In this document: in pieces, positions 40,501 through 49,899 of the stretch
Numbering within the stretch: the stretch's first letter is position 1
Layout of the letters: each line of letters opens with the position of its first letter
Source: Aurantiochytrium sp. KH105
Taxonomy: Eukaryota > Sar > Bigyra > Thraustochytrida > Thraustochytriidae
NCBI GenBank assembly: GCA_003116975.1
Contig: BGKB01000175.1
Location: forward strand, 62,001-126,000
Direction of reading: 5' to 3'
DNA: 64,000 bases
Made by a program: the position numbers and the translations under genes
Notes under the pieces: model-generated
Seen by the model: only the letters and a program-made list of their open reading frames with translations
The model's database searches: none
What the model was told of the DNA's origin: nothing

Positions 40501-41666
40501 TGCTTACTACTCCGTTCGACCTCCTTTTGCGCCTGCAAGAGCCCCTCTGCGCGTTGTGCTTCCGAGAGACGGATTGTGTTCATTACCGACTTGCGCCATC
40601 GCGAACGCTGCTCCGAGGACACTCGCTTACTCGTTCGACTCAGCCGCTTACTGTGTCGCTTCTTGCGAGCTTCCTCGCTATCGTCTGCGGCGGCCGCCGC
40701 AGACGAGGACGCCGCAGAGGCCCGACCCTCGCGACGCCCACCCTCTTTATTGTCCAGTTCAGAGTCGCTGCCCGCGAGCAGGGGATCTTCGGCACCATCG
40801 CTCGAGATGGCGCCGCCCTCGTCGGGATCATCAGAAAAGTCAGGCTGCTGCACATCGCGTGTCTTTTGCACCCATCGATGCCGCAGCAAATCCTTTGCTG
40901 TACTCCGCAGTCGCGGTTCCTTCTTGAAACAAAGCACCAAGAAATCGCGCAGCGCAGGACTCAAACCTTCTGGCAGGGGTGGATGTTCATCCTGAACAAT
41001 ACGATACAAGGCAGCCATGGGTGGAATGTCAAAGTATGGGGGTTTCAGTGTGAGCAACTCGATAATGGTGCAGCCTACGCTCCAAATATCGCAGGCTGTA
41101 GTAGGGCCCGAAATTTCAATAATCTCGGGCGCCATCCAGTACGGCGTACCCACAACGTCGTTGCTCTGTGCAGAGGTATGTGTGGCGACACCAAAGTCAG
41201 CCAGCTTGACCAGACCCTGCTTGGTGGTGAGAATGTTAGCGCCCTTGATATCACGGTGAATGACACCTTGGTCGTGCAAGTATGCGAGACCCATGAGTAC
41301 CTGGCGAATATAGAGGGCGCACAAGCTCTGCGAGAGTGCTCCAAACAGCTTGAGATTCCGCGCAAGAGATCCATTTTCCATGTATTCAAGTACAATGTGC
41401 AAATGGTCGTGCGTACGAACTGTGTCAATGTACTTGACAATATTTGGATGATCGAGCTTCTTCAACAGAGAGACCTCTTCTTCGATGAGACGCAGGCTTT
41501 CTTTGTTCAGATTCCGCAGGCCGATTCGTTTCACAGCCACCGTCTCGCCTGTTTCCGAGTTTCTGCATGCGAATACGGTGCCGAATCCACCGCGCCCGAT
41601 CTCCTCGCCGAGCGTGTACTTTTCGCTAATCTTTTGCCCAAGTCTGGACCCTGCATGGTGCACCAT
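37560..41666 (-). CDS. Cdc7/SepH (MAP3K-epsilon)-type protein kinase with ARM-like C-terminus
   Basis: 1368 residues from the ATG at 41666; the frame stays open upstream through CAG/GC-rich sequence without homology. The kinase domain (about 17-270) is complete: GRGGFGTV, VAVKRI with Lys46, VIHRDIKGANIL, LADFGVAT, GTPYWMAPEII. This signature (GANIL, GTPYWMAPE) is that of the STE/SepH/Cdc15/MAP3K-epsilon group. An acidic, Lys/Arg-rich disordered middle follows. From about residue 640 to the end run Leu-rich helical repeats (e.g. VLNACAKLTTLFREQ, GVIPIMDMLEMSNTKVLHAV, GGLPVLAGLL), as in the ARM-type half of fungal SepH and plant M3KE. By family knowledge it acts at the top of a septation/cytokinesis or Hippo/NDR-type cascade. 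It shares a divergent promoter with the CREST gene. Confidence 0.9.
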   Translation of the reverse strand: MVHHAGSRLGQKISEKYTLGEEIGRGGFGTVFACRNSETGETVAVKRIGLRNLNKESLRLIEEEVSLLKKLDHPNIVKYIDTVRTHDHLHIVLEYMENGSLARNLKLFGALSQSLCALYIRQVLMGLAYLHDQGVIHRDIKGANILTTKQGLVKLADFGVATHTSAQSNDVVGTPYWMAPEIIEISGPTTACDIWSVGCTIIELLTLKPPYFDIPPMAALYRIVQDEHPPLPEGLSPALRDFLVLCFKKEPRLRSTAKDLLRHRWVQKTRDVQQPDFSDDPDEGGAISSDGAEDPLLAGSDSELDNKEGGRREGRASAASSSAAAAADDSEEARKKRHSKRLSRTSKRVSSEQRSRWRKSVMNTIRLSEAQRAEGLLQAQKEVERSSKQQTSTKADGGSPRHASGKTAHDDDDEDDDDDDDEEEDEDWSKWDGSDLRDAANRSRKQRSKRGLERRRSRRSGSGKVKASQQSKSRQQDKNDDSDNDDSDNDSDELDFGFGDVEDGEAGQKIRDEFRAMMGSRVSGKLASLRGQVQAGDLAMGDVDMDDLDGAFGEDADVKPLTRELEKQGALDKGVVHHTLESRLARFRESGTGEDDFLDFGVGGTSSGTRSFSSRTDTAGSDVIEVLRRRMAAAAAEAAGADGSGKSGRIGGGGADGVDEEDEAGRDADPFLDEFFEEEDDDERDFIEDAGRSLEAQHSQQVEKLISLLHPEQDDDVVLNACAKLTTLFREQPAQRRTLLTHHGVIPIMDMLEMSNTKVLHAVLKVVGQIIENDREFQELLSLAGLIPIVAKFCRPAVSRPIRLQAASLVRQFLKTSGVTLQMFVACGGLPVLAGLLVPCSIPGETPEAASLRAALGVGQQVPDIALACVAVEGIKRVFDLSTIGGGRGTIPKNDFCRLFAKEGVLRQLVALLEHCRSPKGEAECAQLGFEASSLIMDICETLLVFSHGDSVVKQHFADTAVLEGILRTLTLEAPFFQPGLALGRGSSHSLMGGVGGGSSSGGRRTDPREVGRSGKVALGEEEIGPLIKTLLKCVKNLSMEPSVLDALEAAGAIPTLVPFLAYCSSMSKLAREKAASGPTKGGERGARNAGAGNAVEEEDPASPRSRRRRRNNSFLPGRQLSASQEQLVKEVQNLVMLAMFYLCRLSRSRQEQAAISGIIPYLMDAVATRSPVKTFALQILTDFAHTSDLTRDQLWRCEALEFYLDLLVSGDVFWQEKALISLGAWLTHASPEVERAVLRPRSLQCLVTLFQSAQGSAFENYVKELLLMLTRSAKLSEAIGRSGLFMAELVARLSFPKAEVRINLLKMLKIIGEHHQDLEHLVLEHNLFAVVSKLAKQAEDAHRVLVVEIANQLLDEWKAALLPTATF

Positions 41667-42656
41667 CGCTGCGTTAACGGTGTAAAACTGGCTGCTCGTC
41701 CTACTCCTGTTCCAGCTGCTACTATTCTGCTGTTGCTGCTGTTTTGGCTGCTGTTTTTCACTGCTCCTCCTGGAGCTTGGTTTCCAACCGCTTTCCTTGA
41801 CGCAGTTGATACTCCTGCTGCTGCAGCTGCTGCTGCTGCTGCCGTCGCTCGCGCGCGCGCGCACGCGGCAGGCAAACAGGCAAACAGGCAGGCACGCGAG
41901 CTCCTTCCCCGCGCGCGCGACGAGGGTCCCAGCAAGGAGCAACCGCCCGGCCGCCGGGCGGGCGAAATCAAGAAAGCGAGGAACCTCGAACCGCGGCGCG
42001 AGCGCGAAGCCCGAGCGAGCGAGCGAGCGGAGGCGTCCACGGCCGAGGCGCCAGCGACCGGGCCCGGCCCGTGCCGAGCGCGGCTTCGCGGCGCGAGACG
42101 CCGGCGGGGATCGATCGGGATGTCTGACACTGACTGACGACTGCACCTCGATTGACTGCCCGCGTCCTTTCCCACGAAGAGACCTATTCGCCCGCGAAGA
42201 GACCCAAAAAGCGGCCCCGCCGCCGCCCGGCATCCCGGGACAGATCCGGGCGAGCCCGCGACCATCATCAAGACGACCGACCCCGGCCGCGAGGATATCT
42301 CGCTGGCAAAAGGCCGAGCCGAGGGCGAGCGCGCACGTTCTCTCCCGGAAAGCGCGCGTCCGTAGAAATCGCGCAGCTTCGCTCGGGCGGCGTGCGTGGA
42401 TGGTCGCGTTTGGGAGCCATGGCGGGGGTCGGTGCACGTGCAACGAACCGCGATCGAGGCCGAGCTGAGCCGCGCGAAGCCGCGCTGACGAGGCAGAACA
42501 GCTTCGCGTGCGGCCGCGGATGGCTGCGCGCAGAGCGCCGGGGAGAGCTCGAGCGAGACGACGCAGAGGCAGACCTCGAGGAGGCGAGAGCAGCAGCAGC
42601 AGCAGCAGCAGCGGCGAGAGCGACGGGGCGAAGCTGCGTCTTCTTGCGCGTCATCC
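41667..42656. other. Divergent promoter region, SepH-like kinase / CREST gene
   Basis: About 990 bp, GC-rich. It holds a CTG/CAG-rich stretch (41715-41845) near the kinase start, CAGG tetramers (41868-41895), a CGAG run (42015-42035) and a CAG run (42588-42612). No gene was seen. Confidence 0.65.
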
Positions 42657-43316
42657 ATGACGGCCGTAGTGACCACGGCCGCCCGTGCGGTACGACCGCG
42701 GGACGCGGGCGGCGACGACGGGGATGCACGGAAAGATGTCGGCGGCAGAGAGAAGGCCGTGGGCGCCAAGAAACGGCCAAACCTCGCGCGGAAGAGCGTC
42801 AAGTTTGTCGTGGAGAGCGTCCTCGAGGCCGCGGAAAATACCTTCTCGCTCTGGAGCGACGTGAAAAAGGCGCTGCGCGCGGAGACGCACGGGGAGCACG
42901 GTCATCAGTGCAAGAGAAGCTGCGTAGAGCCTCTGGTGTGGACCAACTTTCTTCTCATCGTCCCCGCCCTCATGTACTACTTGAACGGATTCACAATGGC
43001 TTGCGCTGGCGTCATTCTGAGCTCCTCCCTCTCGTTTCTATATCACATGTACGCCGAAGCGGTGCACTGGCATCTGGTGGCGGATAAAATTGGCGCTCTT
43101 GCTGCTTTTGCGAGCACTGTTCCGCATGTCGCGCCACTCCTCTCTCCCATCGGCCTCGTGGTCGCCTGTTTTCTCGTCTGCCTGGCATTCTGGTTCAAAC
43201 ACCACCAGGACCACAACTACGCCGTCTACCATTCCTTGTGGCATGCTAGCATTTTTGTGGGCCAGGTCTTTCTCACTTTACATCTCGACTTTACGCTGTT
43301 GCACTTGTTTGCCTGA
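42657..43316 (+). CDS. CREST-superfamily membrane protein (putative hydrolase)
   Basis: 219 residues: a basic, disordered 85-residue N-terminus, then about five hydrophobic segments. The three CREST signatures occur in order: Ser126-x3-His130 (SFLYH), Asp143 (LVADKI) and His192-x3-His196 (YHSLWHASIF). In this superfamily (alkaline ceramidases, PAQR receptors, Per1/PGAP3, TMEM8/myomaker) these residues bind zinc and cleave amide bonds in lipids. The last block, DHNYAVYHSLWHASIF, is closest by eye to TMEM8/myomaker-type proteins, but the subfamily is uncertain. It is predicted to be an integral protein of the endomembrane system or plasma membrane. Confidence 0.7.
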   Translation: MTAVVTTAARAVRPRDAGGDDGDARKDVGGREKAVGAKKRPNLARKSVKFVVESVLEAAENTFSLWSDVKKALRAETHGEHGHQCKRSCVEPLVWTNFLLIVPALMYYLNGFTMACAGVILSSSLSFLYHMYAEAVHWHLVADKIGALAAFASTVPHVAPLLSPIGLVVACFLVCLAFWFKHHQDHNYAVYHSLWHASIFVGQVFLTLHLDFTLLHLFA

Positions 43317-43649
43317 AACAGGGGTTTCCAAAGATAATTCTTCCCCCTTCCTCTCATTTATTCCCCATTCAAGCCGAAGCAGATTTTTTCTCTTTTTCTT
43401 GGCCAAGCTAGGCCTAGCCTACATCGATCGTACCCACCACAAAATGAGCGCATTGTCATTTGTCAGAAATTCACCTTTACGCTTTTCGTTGTCAGCGCAC
43501 TTCGAATCAACAGAGATTGCTTCATGACTGAAGAAGAAAAAAGAGGCCAGGACGATGTTCATGTATTTACTATTCTCTTCCCCCTTCACTCTTTGGACAT
43601 TGTGCGCTCTGCAGTCTGACCAAATCAGAAAGTAGGGCCAGTACACGAC
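43317..43649. other. Convergent spacer, CREST gene / raptor
   Basis: 333 bp of AT-richer 3' flanks. Nothing else was seen. Confidence 0.6.
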
Positions 43650-46600
43650 TTAGTGTGTATCAAGTGGTACGGTGGCGCTTGACGCAGGAGCATAGACAGA
43701 AACAACGCTGTCAAGTGCGCCAGCGCCAAGCAAAAGCTTATATGGGTGAAATGCGAGCGCCGAGACAGGGCCAATGCGCTGCCGCAGAAAGCCGTGGTGG
43801 TAGCGAATGGATGAAAGCTTCTCACCCTGTGCATTGGCAATGTGAATGAATTGATGGTGCGAACCGCTCGCAAGGATTGGCGCAAACTCGTGATGAGCAA
43901 GCGCAGTCATGGGAGACCGATGCACATCAAAAGCGAGCTCGGGCTGCACAAGACGAGGCCGCGGACGCAAAACGTCTTCGCCGTCCTCTCGCGCTTTGTA
44001 GTATGTATCAAGTTGTTGCTGGAATAGCGGACTTCCATGCGCGAACCTTCGGATGTCGTAAAATCGAACCTCTCCCGAAACAGACCCGCTCACAATTGTG
44101 CGCCCCTCGCCGCTGCTCGGAACGCTGACATTTACAACCCACGAGCGGTGGCTCTGACACACAGCAACAGCTGTCGCCAGTCGCGCGCCTGCGCGCACTC
44201 GCTTGTCAAAGACACGAACGGCTCCATCTCCGCTACCCACCACGAAAACAGCGCCGTCCTCGCCGCCCGCTTGGGAACCATGGAAACCCATGTCAATCTC
44301 GCTCGGGACCCCTGTGCCGCCGAGACCCAGCGTTGGACCATACGCAGCAATGCTGGTGGTACCTTTTTGCGTTCCAGCATCCACACGACCCACTTCGCAC
44401 TCCTTCACCATGTCCCAAATGGCCACGGTCTGCAGCGCACCGCCGCAAATCAAGTGACCACAGCGTTGAAGATTAAAGGTCATCCCCGGACCTGAAGCGC
44501 CGGCACGGAGCTCTGGAAGGGCCGTCCACGCCGTCACAAGTCGCGCGCCGTTGACTTTGCCTTGACCACAACGCTCCAAGACGTCGCGCCAAACGCGCAC
44601 TCGACCATCGTCCGAGCCGACCACCAGGTACGGTTCTGCCGTCTCGTTCATCCACGACATTGCCGTTGTACGCGCCTGGACAGGTCCGCGACCTACCTTG
44701 TGATGGTGGTGCACGTGGCCCGAGCGAATCGAAACGTCTCGAATGCCTTGCGCATAGTCCGCTTGAGTCTGCGATTGAAGCTGCATTTGCAACTTTGTCT
44801 GCAGGGGAACCTGCTGCGGTCCGAGAGGCGGGGTCGAGTACTGCTTTCGAATGCCGGACGCATTGCCGTCAGCGCTTCGTCCACTTCCATTAAGTCGCAG
44901 CCCGCGCGGAGAAGCGGCATCCACAGATGATTCTCTCTCAAGAAGACCTGGCTGTTGCTGCTGCAACATCAGCTGCTGCTGCAGCTGCTCGTCCCTGGAA
45001 TATCCATTCCCTGCGTTGGCCTCGTTGTCCGAGGAGGATGATGATGCCGCCAGGGCGCTTGCCATCTCGAGTCGGACGCCAACACAGGTTTCGTTATCGA
45101 AACGATTGAGGAGCGTATTTTCCGTGGTACTCGCCTGCAGAGCCGTGGCAGACTCAACAGGATATGTCCACAGCGAGATCTCTCCCGTCTGACCAGCGAC
45201 GACGATGACAGGCTCAAACGGGTGAAAGAGAACTTGCGAACAACGCGCTTGGCCATGGTCAAAAACAGCATGCTCCTCAAACTTGCCAGGCTTGCTGAGG
45301 TCCCCGAGCCAAGCTCGCTGTGTAGCAGCCCACGTCCCGTCGCGGTGAACGAGAAGTCCGGCGCCGTGCTTATTGATGGCGTGCGACAAACGCTCAAGTC
45401 GTCGTTGTACTCGAAGCGTCGGGCTTGGAACTCTGCTCTGCGCATCGGTTGGCTGCGACAACGTGTCCAGCGCGTCCTCGCTCGGGACTCTCTGCGCGCT
45501 ATGCGCTTGCGATTGCAATGTGTTCTGCGCTTGCCCAGAGGGTGATGCAGAGGATGAATTTGAAGGCGATGATGATGACGACGAGGAAGACACTGAAATT
45601 CCGGATTGGACTCCCTGTGACGTAACTGTGTAATTCGATTGATGAGATTGGTGTGACACCGAGCGCGAGACGCTTGGAAGTGGGGCCGAAATTGCCGCCA
45701 TGACGTCTTGCATAAGCTTGGGATCGTCCTCTCGAAGGATTTTGGCCCACTGTGCACCCCTGTACATGAGCATAATCGCCGCCTGTGCGGCTTCAGACTT
45801 GCGGCGCTTCCATCGCACAATGGAACTGCCATCTGCGCTCAGCGGGTCAATCTCATGATGAGGTCCTTCCTTTGGAATCCATGTGTTGTCGGAGGCTGCA
45901 GGTACACGTTTCGTGAACTCGCGTGCGCGTCGGGCGTAAAGCGTAGACACGAGGCCAAGAGCTTCGAGAATGTCTTCTGCCAAAATAAAAGGATTCTGTC
46001 GCTGTGGCGCAGGAGGCGGTGCGGGCATAGGGGGTGGCTGCGGCACCTGTTGCGCACCGTGCCCGCCATCAGCAGACGCAGAGGCAGCGTCAACACCGGT
46101 GTTCAGGGGCGCGCTCGAGCTCTTCTTGGTCCCATTAGGCCCAGCTCGAGATCCTGCACCAGCATTATTTCTTCCATCTAGTGAGAATGCAGGTGTCGGG
46201 GATGACGAAGAAGAGCTCTCTGTTTGCTGGAGACCAGCACGCGAGCGAATGTTATTGATGCGCTTTTGCAGCTCGACCCGAACGAATTCCACGAGCACAT
46301 TGGCCACACGAGAGACAGCGGGGAACGGATCGTGGGCCGCGAGATGTTTTATTGTCAGCCAAACGTTCAGATAGGTTTCCGTGTTGGGACCGATTTTCTG
46401 TTTGAGGGTTTGCACGAGATCTTCAAGGTCCTGCGCGTCAAGTGCTCCGCCAGAACGTGCTTGAAGTGCGCTGCCCTGTAACTCTTTGAGTTCGTGCACA
46501 GTAAGTTGAATCAGCGTCGCGTGTCGTGGGTCGAGAACGAAACGCGCAAGCGCAAGTGCCACCTCTCGGCGTACCGCGGGAGACCCATGCGATAAAAGTT

Positions 46601-49478
46601 CAAGCAGGCTCCGTGCCACTGTGCAGTCCTGCCGCTTTGCTTCCGGTTCACTTTCCTCGAACCTTCTGCGTTGATCCGCAAGGGCCTGCTGTTGTTGTTG
46701 TTGCTGGTGTTGCTGTTGTTGCTGCTGGTGCTGGTGCTGCTGGTGTTGCTGTGGGTACTGTCGATGACGATCGAAGCCAGGTTGCTGTGCTCGCGCCTGA
46801 TGCAGCGGGTACTGCGACTGCATCCTCGAATGAGATTGGCCCATGCTCGAATGCCCGCCCATCCCACGCCCTCGAAAGGCGCTCTGGGAGTACCCTCCTT
46901 GTTGATGTTGCTGTTGCGGTTGTTGGGGCTGCTGGTGCTGGGAGTACTGCTGTTGCTGTTGCTGCTGGTGCTGTTGTTGCTGCCGACGCGCCGCCTGTCC
47001 GAGTGAGGCGCCTCCTTGGTGTTGTGCACCCATCCCTGGGACCCCCGTAGATGGAGGTGGCTCCTGCGTCCCTGTCGGCCCCACGCCATGGGCCCAATGA
47101 GGGCCAATGAGGCCACCGACGGCCAAAATGGCAGCTTGCAAGAGACCGACATCGTTCGTTTCCTGGATGAGACCAAGTAGCGTCTCGCGGAGACCCAGCT
47201 CAATGACGCGTCGGCGCGCATTCGCGTGACGCTCGCACAACTTGGACAGTACGAAACAGAGCCAGACCTTGAGATTCAAGAGAGCGAAACGCGCCTCCTC
47301 ATCCATTGCCAAGGGGGCCAAAAATATTCTCTGAATGGCCTCAAGCAAGGGGTCTTGCAGACAAAGTTCCTGGCCAACAGGATGCCCATCGAGTATAACG
47401 CTCAAAACGAAGGCCGCTCGACGACTGTGGCCAACCGTTTGTGCAATCTCGGTCAGCTCCTTGGGCGAGCACATGGTGTAAGAGTCTGGAAGATCAAGCC
47501 ATTGGATCTGGTCCACAAAGTACTGATGGCCCCTGCGAAGCTCCCCAGGGGCACGCGCGCCGCCTCGGCCTGCTGCCTGGGCGCCTGCGGCGTGTGATGT
47601 GCTAATTTCCTTGACAAGGTCTGCTTGGCATGAGCTGTCGAGAGCGAGAATCTTACTCCAAATGTGAATCAGGACGGGACGGTTCTCTTGCGCACTCAAA
47701 AGGAGCTTGTTCACATAAGGGAAAATGCCCACACTGAGTGCTAATGAGACAGCCCAAGAGCCGAGGTTGAGAAAGCGGGCCAGGAGATCGAGGGCTCGTT
47801 GTCTATGGACGGAGCTCAAGAGCACTTGGAGGACAATCGGAAGCTGCTCAGGAACCTCGCGGCGCTCCACATTCTCGCCGTACGTGAGCCATACCTCAAA
47901 GGCGGTAAGCTGATGCGCAAAGAATTCGCTCTGGCGATATGTGTACACACGGTTCTCAGTCTTTTCGTGCTGTTTCGCAGGACTCTGGCGCCCGCGTCGA
48001 CTCGCCGGGCCAGTCCCAACCCCGTCTTTGGCCGATAGATTCGGGACCAGAAGTGGAAGCTGCGTGAGACAATTCTCGACTGCCATATCCCAGGACTGCC
48101 AAAGATGGTGCTGCCAGGTAGGCGGCAGCGCAGGATGAGACTGCGGCGTGCAGTTTAATGACTTGAGAAGGCGTTCCGCAAGAAGAAAGTTGCGAAAGAG
48201 CGACGCCACGAGAATGTCTTGACGAAAGAGTTTGCGGAAAAGGTTGCGCGGAATTACTGTCCAGGCGATCGTGTCTGTGATGGCAGTGAAGATCCAATTC
48301 AGCTCCCCAAGCGGCGTTTTGCGCTCAACGAGCTTACCGGGGACGCAGTCCACCATGTCGACAGTAATGCCCAGAGCATCCATGGACACGCGGTGCTGCA
48401 TGACATACCAGCGGAGTGCAATCTTGATGGGCGTGGTCAGACAAGAGGTGAAAATATCTGCTGGGAAATCCGGACTTGAGGGAAGGTTTTCGTTGGGGCC
48501 GCACGCAAGCAAGACGATGCAGTCATTGGGGGCATGATCCCGACGACCTTGATGCGCATTCCCAGCTCGCCCGCCGCGCCCCCCGTTGACGGCGCCATTG
48601 TGCAGAGACAGCTGACTGTTTTGATAATGTTGTTGTTGCTGCTGCTGTTGCTCCGCAAAGATGTCGCGCACAAAATGGGGAAGCAAGAGTCCGGCATGGG
48701 AACAGTCAAAGGTGTAAATTGCAGGACTGCCGACCCATCGTTTCAGTTCGTGTACTGACAGTGGCATGTACTGCGTAATGTCACTGTTGAACACCCAGAT
48801 TTCGCCGTTGCTCGATGGTCGTGGCACGCCATGGCCATTGTAGTGAAACAACACTCGCTGGTTCTTGGCGGTCTTGCGCAACGAGTTGCACAGTCCACTG
48901 ATGCGGTCGAGATCCGGATCTTGAATGTACTTGTACCGTGCGTGAGGATGCCAAAGCTCAAAATTTTGTTGCAGCGTCTTGGACACCAGTTCGAGGGCGC
49001 GCGCGGTCATGTACTGCGTTGGGTCGATCCAGCACTCGAGACGAGCGCACGGGTCGGTCTTGACTACATCCGGCGGGTCAGTGCCAAGATTAAGGCACAG
49101 AACGAGTCCGACCGAGACGGTTTTCATGCGCTCACGCAGCTTCCACGAAGAAGGGGCCACGGCAAGGGCCTCGTCGTCGAGGCGCTCCTTGACCTCTTCC
49201 TCGAGATAGGTGAGAAGCCGCTTGTCTTGCGACCTGAGCCGCAATTTCCCGCCCTCGAAACCCACGCCCGGTGGGAGCTGGGCGGGCCCTGCCGCGTTCC
49301 CGCCGCCCAGGGCGCCGGCCCCGGTCGCGCCGAGCATCCTGGCGCGGACCTGGGCGACAGTGTCATGGACGCGCAGCTCGAGCAGCTGCAGCTCCAGGTC
49401 GTCGGCGAGCGCGTACTCGCCGCTGGGGCCCACGCGCCAGTCGTGGTGCCGCCCGTCCAGCAGAAAGGCGCCCTCCAT
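43650..49478 (-). CDS. RPTOR: Raptor, scaffold of TOR complex 1
   Basis: 1942 residues, longer than the usual 1300-1500 because of low-complexity insertions. The N-terminal caspase-like RNC domain is unmistakable: VLCLNLGTDPPDVVKTDPCA (about 127-144), LFHYNGHGVPRPSSNGEIWV (210-229) and GSPAIYTFDCSHAG. HEAT-like helical repeats follow, e.g. LPIVLQVLLSSVHRQRALDL and KVWLCFVLSKLCERHANARR. Two Gln-rich tracts (DNA about 46687-46760 and 46908-46985) and Ser-rich linkers interrupt the helical region. The last about 450 residues form a WD40 propeller with units such as YLVVGSDDGRVRVWRDV, FVVGSGDGAVRVFD and IVSGSVSGEVRFYDIRR. It presents substrates to TOR and anchors TORC1. The ATG at 49478 is the first in frame. 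An AGC kinase that could be downstream of TOR lies 9.5 kb away. Confidence 0.97.
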   Translation of the reverse strand: MEGAFLLDGRHHDWRVGPSGEYALADDLELQLLELRVHDTVAQVRARMLGATGAGALGGGNAAGPAQLPPGVGFEGGKLRLRSQDKRLLTYLEEEVKERLDDEALAVAPSSWKLRERMKTVSVGLVLCLNLGTDPPDVVKTDPCARLECWIDPTQYMTARALELVSKTLQQNFELWHPHARYKYIQDPDLDRISGLCNSLRKTAKNQRVLFHYNGHGVPRPSSNGEIWVFNSDITQYMPLSVHELKRWVGSPAIYTFDCSHAGLLLPHFVRDIFAEQQQQQQQHYQNSQLSLHNGAVNGGRGGRAGNAHQGRRDHAPNDCIVLLACGPNENLPSSPDFPADIFTSCLTTPIKIALRWYVMQHRVSMDALGITVDMVDCVPGKLVERKTPLGELNWIFTAITDTIAWTVIPRNLFRKLFRQDILVASLFRNFLLAERLLKSLNCTPQSHPALPPTWQHHLWQSWDMAVENCLTQLPLLVPNLSAKDGVGTGPASRRGRQSPAKQHEKTENRVYTYRQSEFFAHQLTAFEVWLTYGENVERREVPEQLPIVLQVLLSSVHRQRALDLLARFLNLGSWAVSLALSVGIFPYVNKLLLSAQENRPVLIHIWSKILALDSSCQADLVKEISTSHAAGAQAAGRGGARAPGELRRGHQYFVDQIQWLDLPDSYTMCSPKELTEIAQTVGHSRRAAFVLSVILDGHPVGQELCLQDPLLEAIQRIFLAPLAMDEEARFALLNLKVWLCFVLSKLCERHANARRRVIELGLRETLLGLIQETNDVGLLQAAILAVGGLIGPHWAHGVGPTGTQEPPPSTGVPGMGAQHQGGASLGQAARRQQQQHQQQQQQQYSQHQQPQQPQQQHQQGGYSQSAFRGRGMGGHSSMGQSHSRMQSQYPLHQARAQQPGFDRHRQYPQQHQQHQHQQQQQQHQQQQQQQALADQRRRFEESEPEAKRQDCTVARSLLELLSHGSPAVRREVALALARFVLDPRHATLIQLTVHELKELQGSALQARSGGALDAQDLEDLVQTLKQKIGPNTETYLNVWLTIKHLAAHDPFPAVSRVANVLVEFVRVELQKRINNIRSRAGLQQTESSSSSSPTPAFSLDGRNNAGAGSRAGPNGTKKSSSAPLNTGVDAASASADGGHGAQQVPQPPPMPAPPPAPQRQNPFILAEDILEALGLVSTLYARRAREFTKRVPAASDNTWIPKEGPHHEIDPLSADGSSIVRWKRRKSEAAQAAIMLMYRGAQWAKILREDDPKLMQDVMAAISAPLPSVSRSVSHQSHQSNYTVTSQGVQSGISVSSSSSSSSPSNSSSASPSGQAQNTLQSQAHSAQRVPSEDALDTLSQPTDAQSRVPSPTLRVQRRLERLSHAINKHGAGLLVHRDGTWAATQRAWLGDLSKPGKFEEHAVFDHGQARCSQVLFHPFEPVIVVAGQTGEISLWTYPVESATALQASTTENTLLNRFDNETCVGVRLEMASALAASSSSSDNEANAGNGYSRDEQLQQQLMLQQQQPGLLERESSVDAASPRGLRLNGSGRSADGNASGIRKQYSTPPLGPQQVPLQTKLQMQLQSQTQADYAQGIRDVSIRSGHVHHHHKVGRGPVQARTTAMSWMNETAEPYLVVGSDDGRVRVWRDVLERCGQGKVNGARLVTAWTALPELRAGASGPGMTFNLQRCGHLICGGALQTVAIWDMVKECEVGRVDAGTQKGTTSIAAYGPTLGLGGTGVPSEIDMGFHGSQAGGEDGAVFVVGSGDGAVRVFDKRVRAGARLATAVAVCQSHRSWVVNVSVPSSGEGRTIVSGSVSGEVRFYDIRRFAHGSPLFQQQLDTYYKAREDGEDVLRPRPRLVQPELAFDVHRSPMTALAHHEFAPILASGSHHQFIHIANAQGEKLSSIRYHHGFLRQRIGPVSALAFHPYKLLLGAGALDSVVSVYAPASSATVPLDTH
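46687..46985. repeat. CAG/CTG-rich tracts encoding poly-Gln in raptor
   Basis: Two clusters of mixed CTG/TTG on the plus strand (Gln codons on the minus strand), interrupted by His and Pro codons. They are in frame within raptor and likely variable in length. Confidence 0.85.
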
Positions 49479-49899
49479 CGCGCCAGCCCGGGCCCCGCCC
49501 GCTTCGCTCGCCCGCCTGCCCGCCCGCGCGGCTCGCTCCGTTTGCGTTATGCGCTGCGCGGCCAGGCGCTCTCTGCTGGTGAGGATTTTTTGCCACGCGC
49601 AAGCGACACGCTTTGTCTGCAGACATAGCAGAGACGCGGCCCTGCAGCACTATTAGGTAAGCAAAAGCAAGGACGACGATGCAAGGAGAACGCAGCGCCG
49701 CAGCCGGGCCGGCTCGAGGAGATTGGCTGGCAGTGGATGGGGGCAGAAGATGGCGAGTCTTGGGCTGGACTGTAGCCAAGACCCAGAGAATCACGGCGAG
49801 GACGTCGATGATGATGATGGTGATGATCTTGGCCGGATGCGAAGATGACAGAGGTGGAAAGAATATGGTTTTCTTTTGACGCAGTGCACGAATGAAATT
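49479..49899. other. Spacer between raptor start and ENO4-like stop
   Basis: 421 bp that must contain the raptor promoter and the 3' end of the next minus-strand gene. It has an ATGATGATG-type tract near 49806-49830. No gene was seen. Confidence 0.6.

Noticed and set aside
41667-42443. N-terminal 259-codon extension of the SepH-like kinase
   Set aside because: Open but Arg/Ala/Ser/Gln-rich without kinase-family similarity; the ATG at 41666 is in good context and lies 16 codons before the kinase domain.
43650-49478. Raptor considered as two genes split at the poly-Gln region
   Set aside because: One uninterrupted frame links the RNC, helical and WD40 parts in the order known for raptor.
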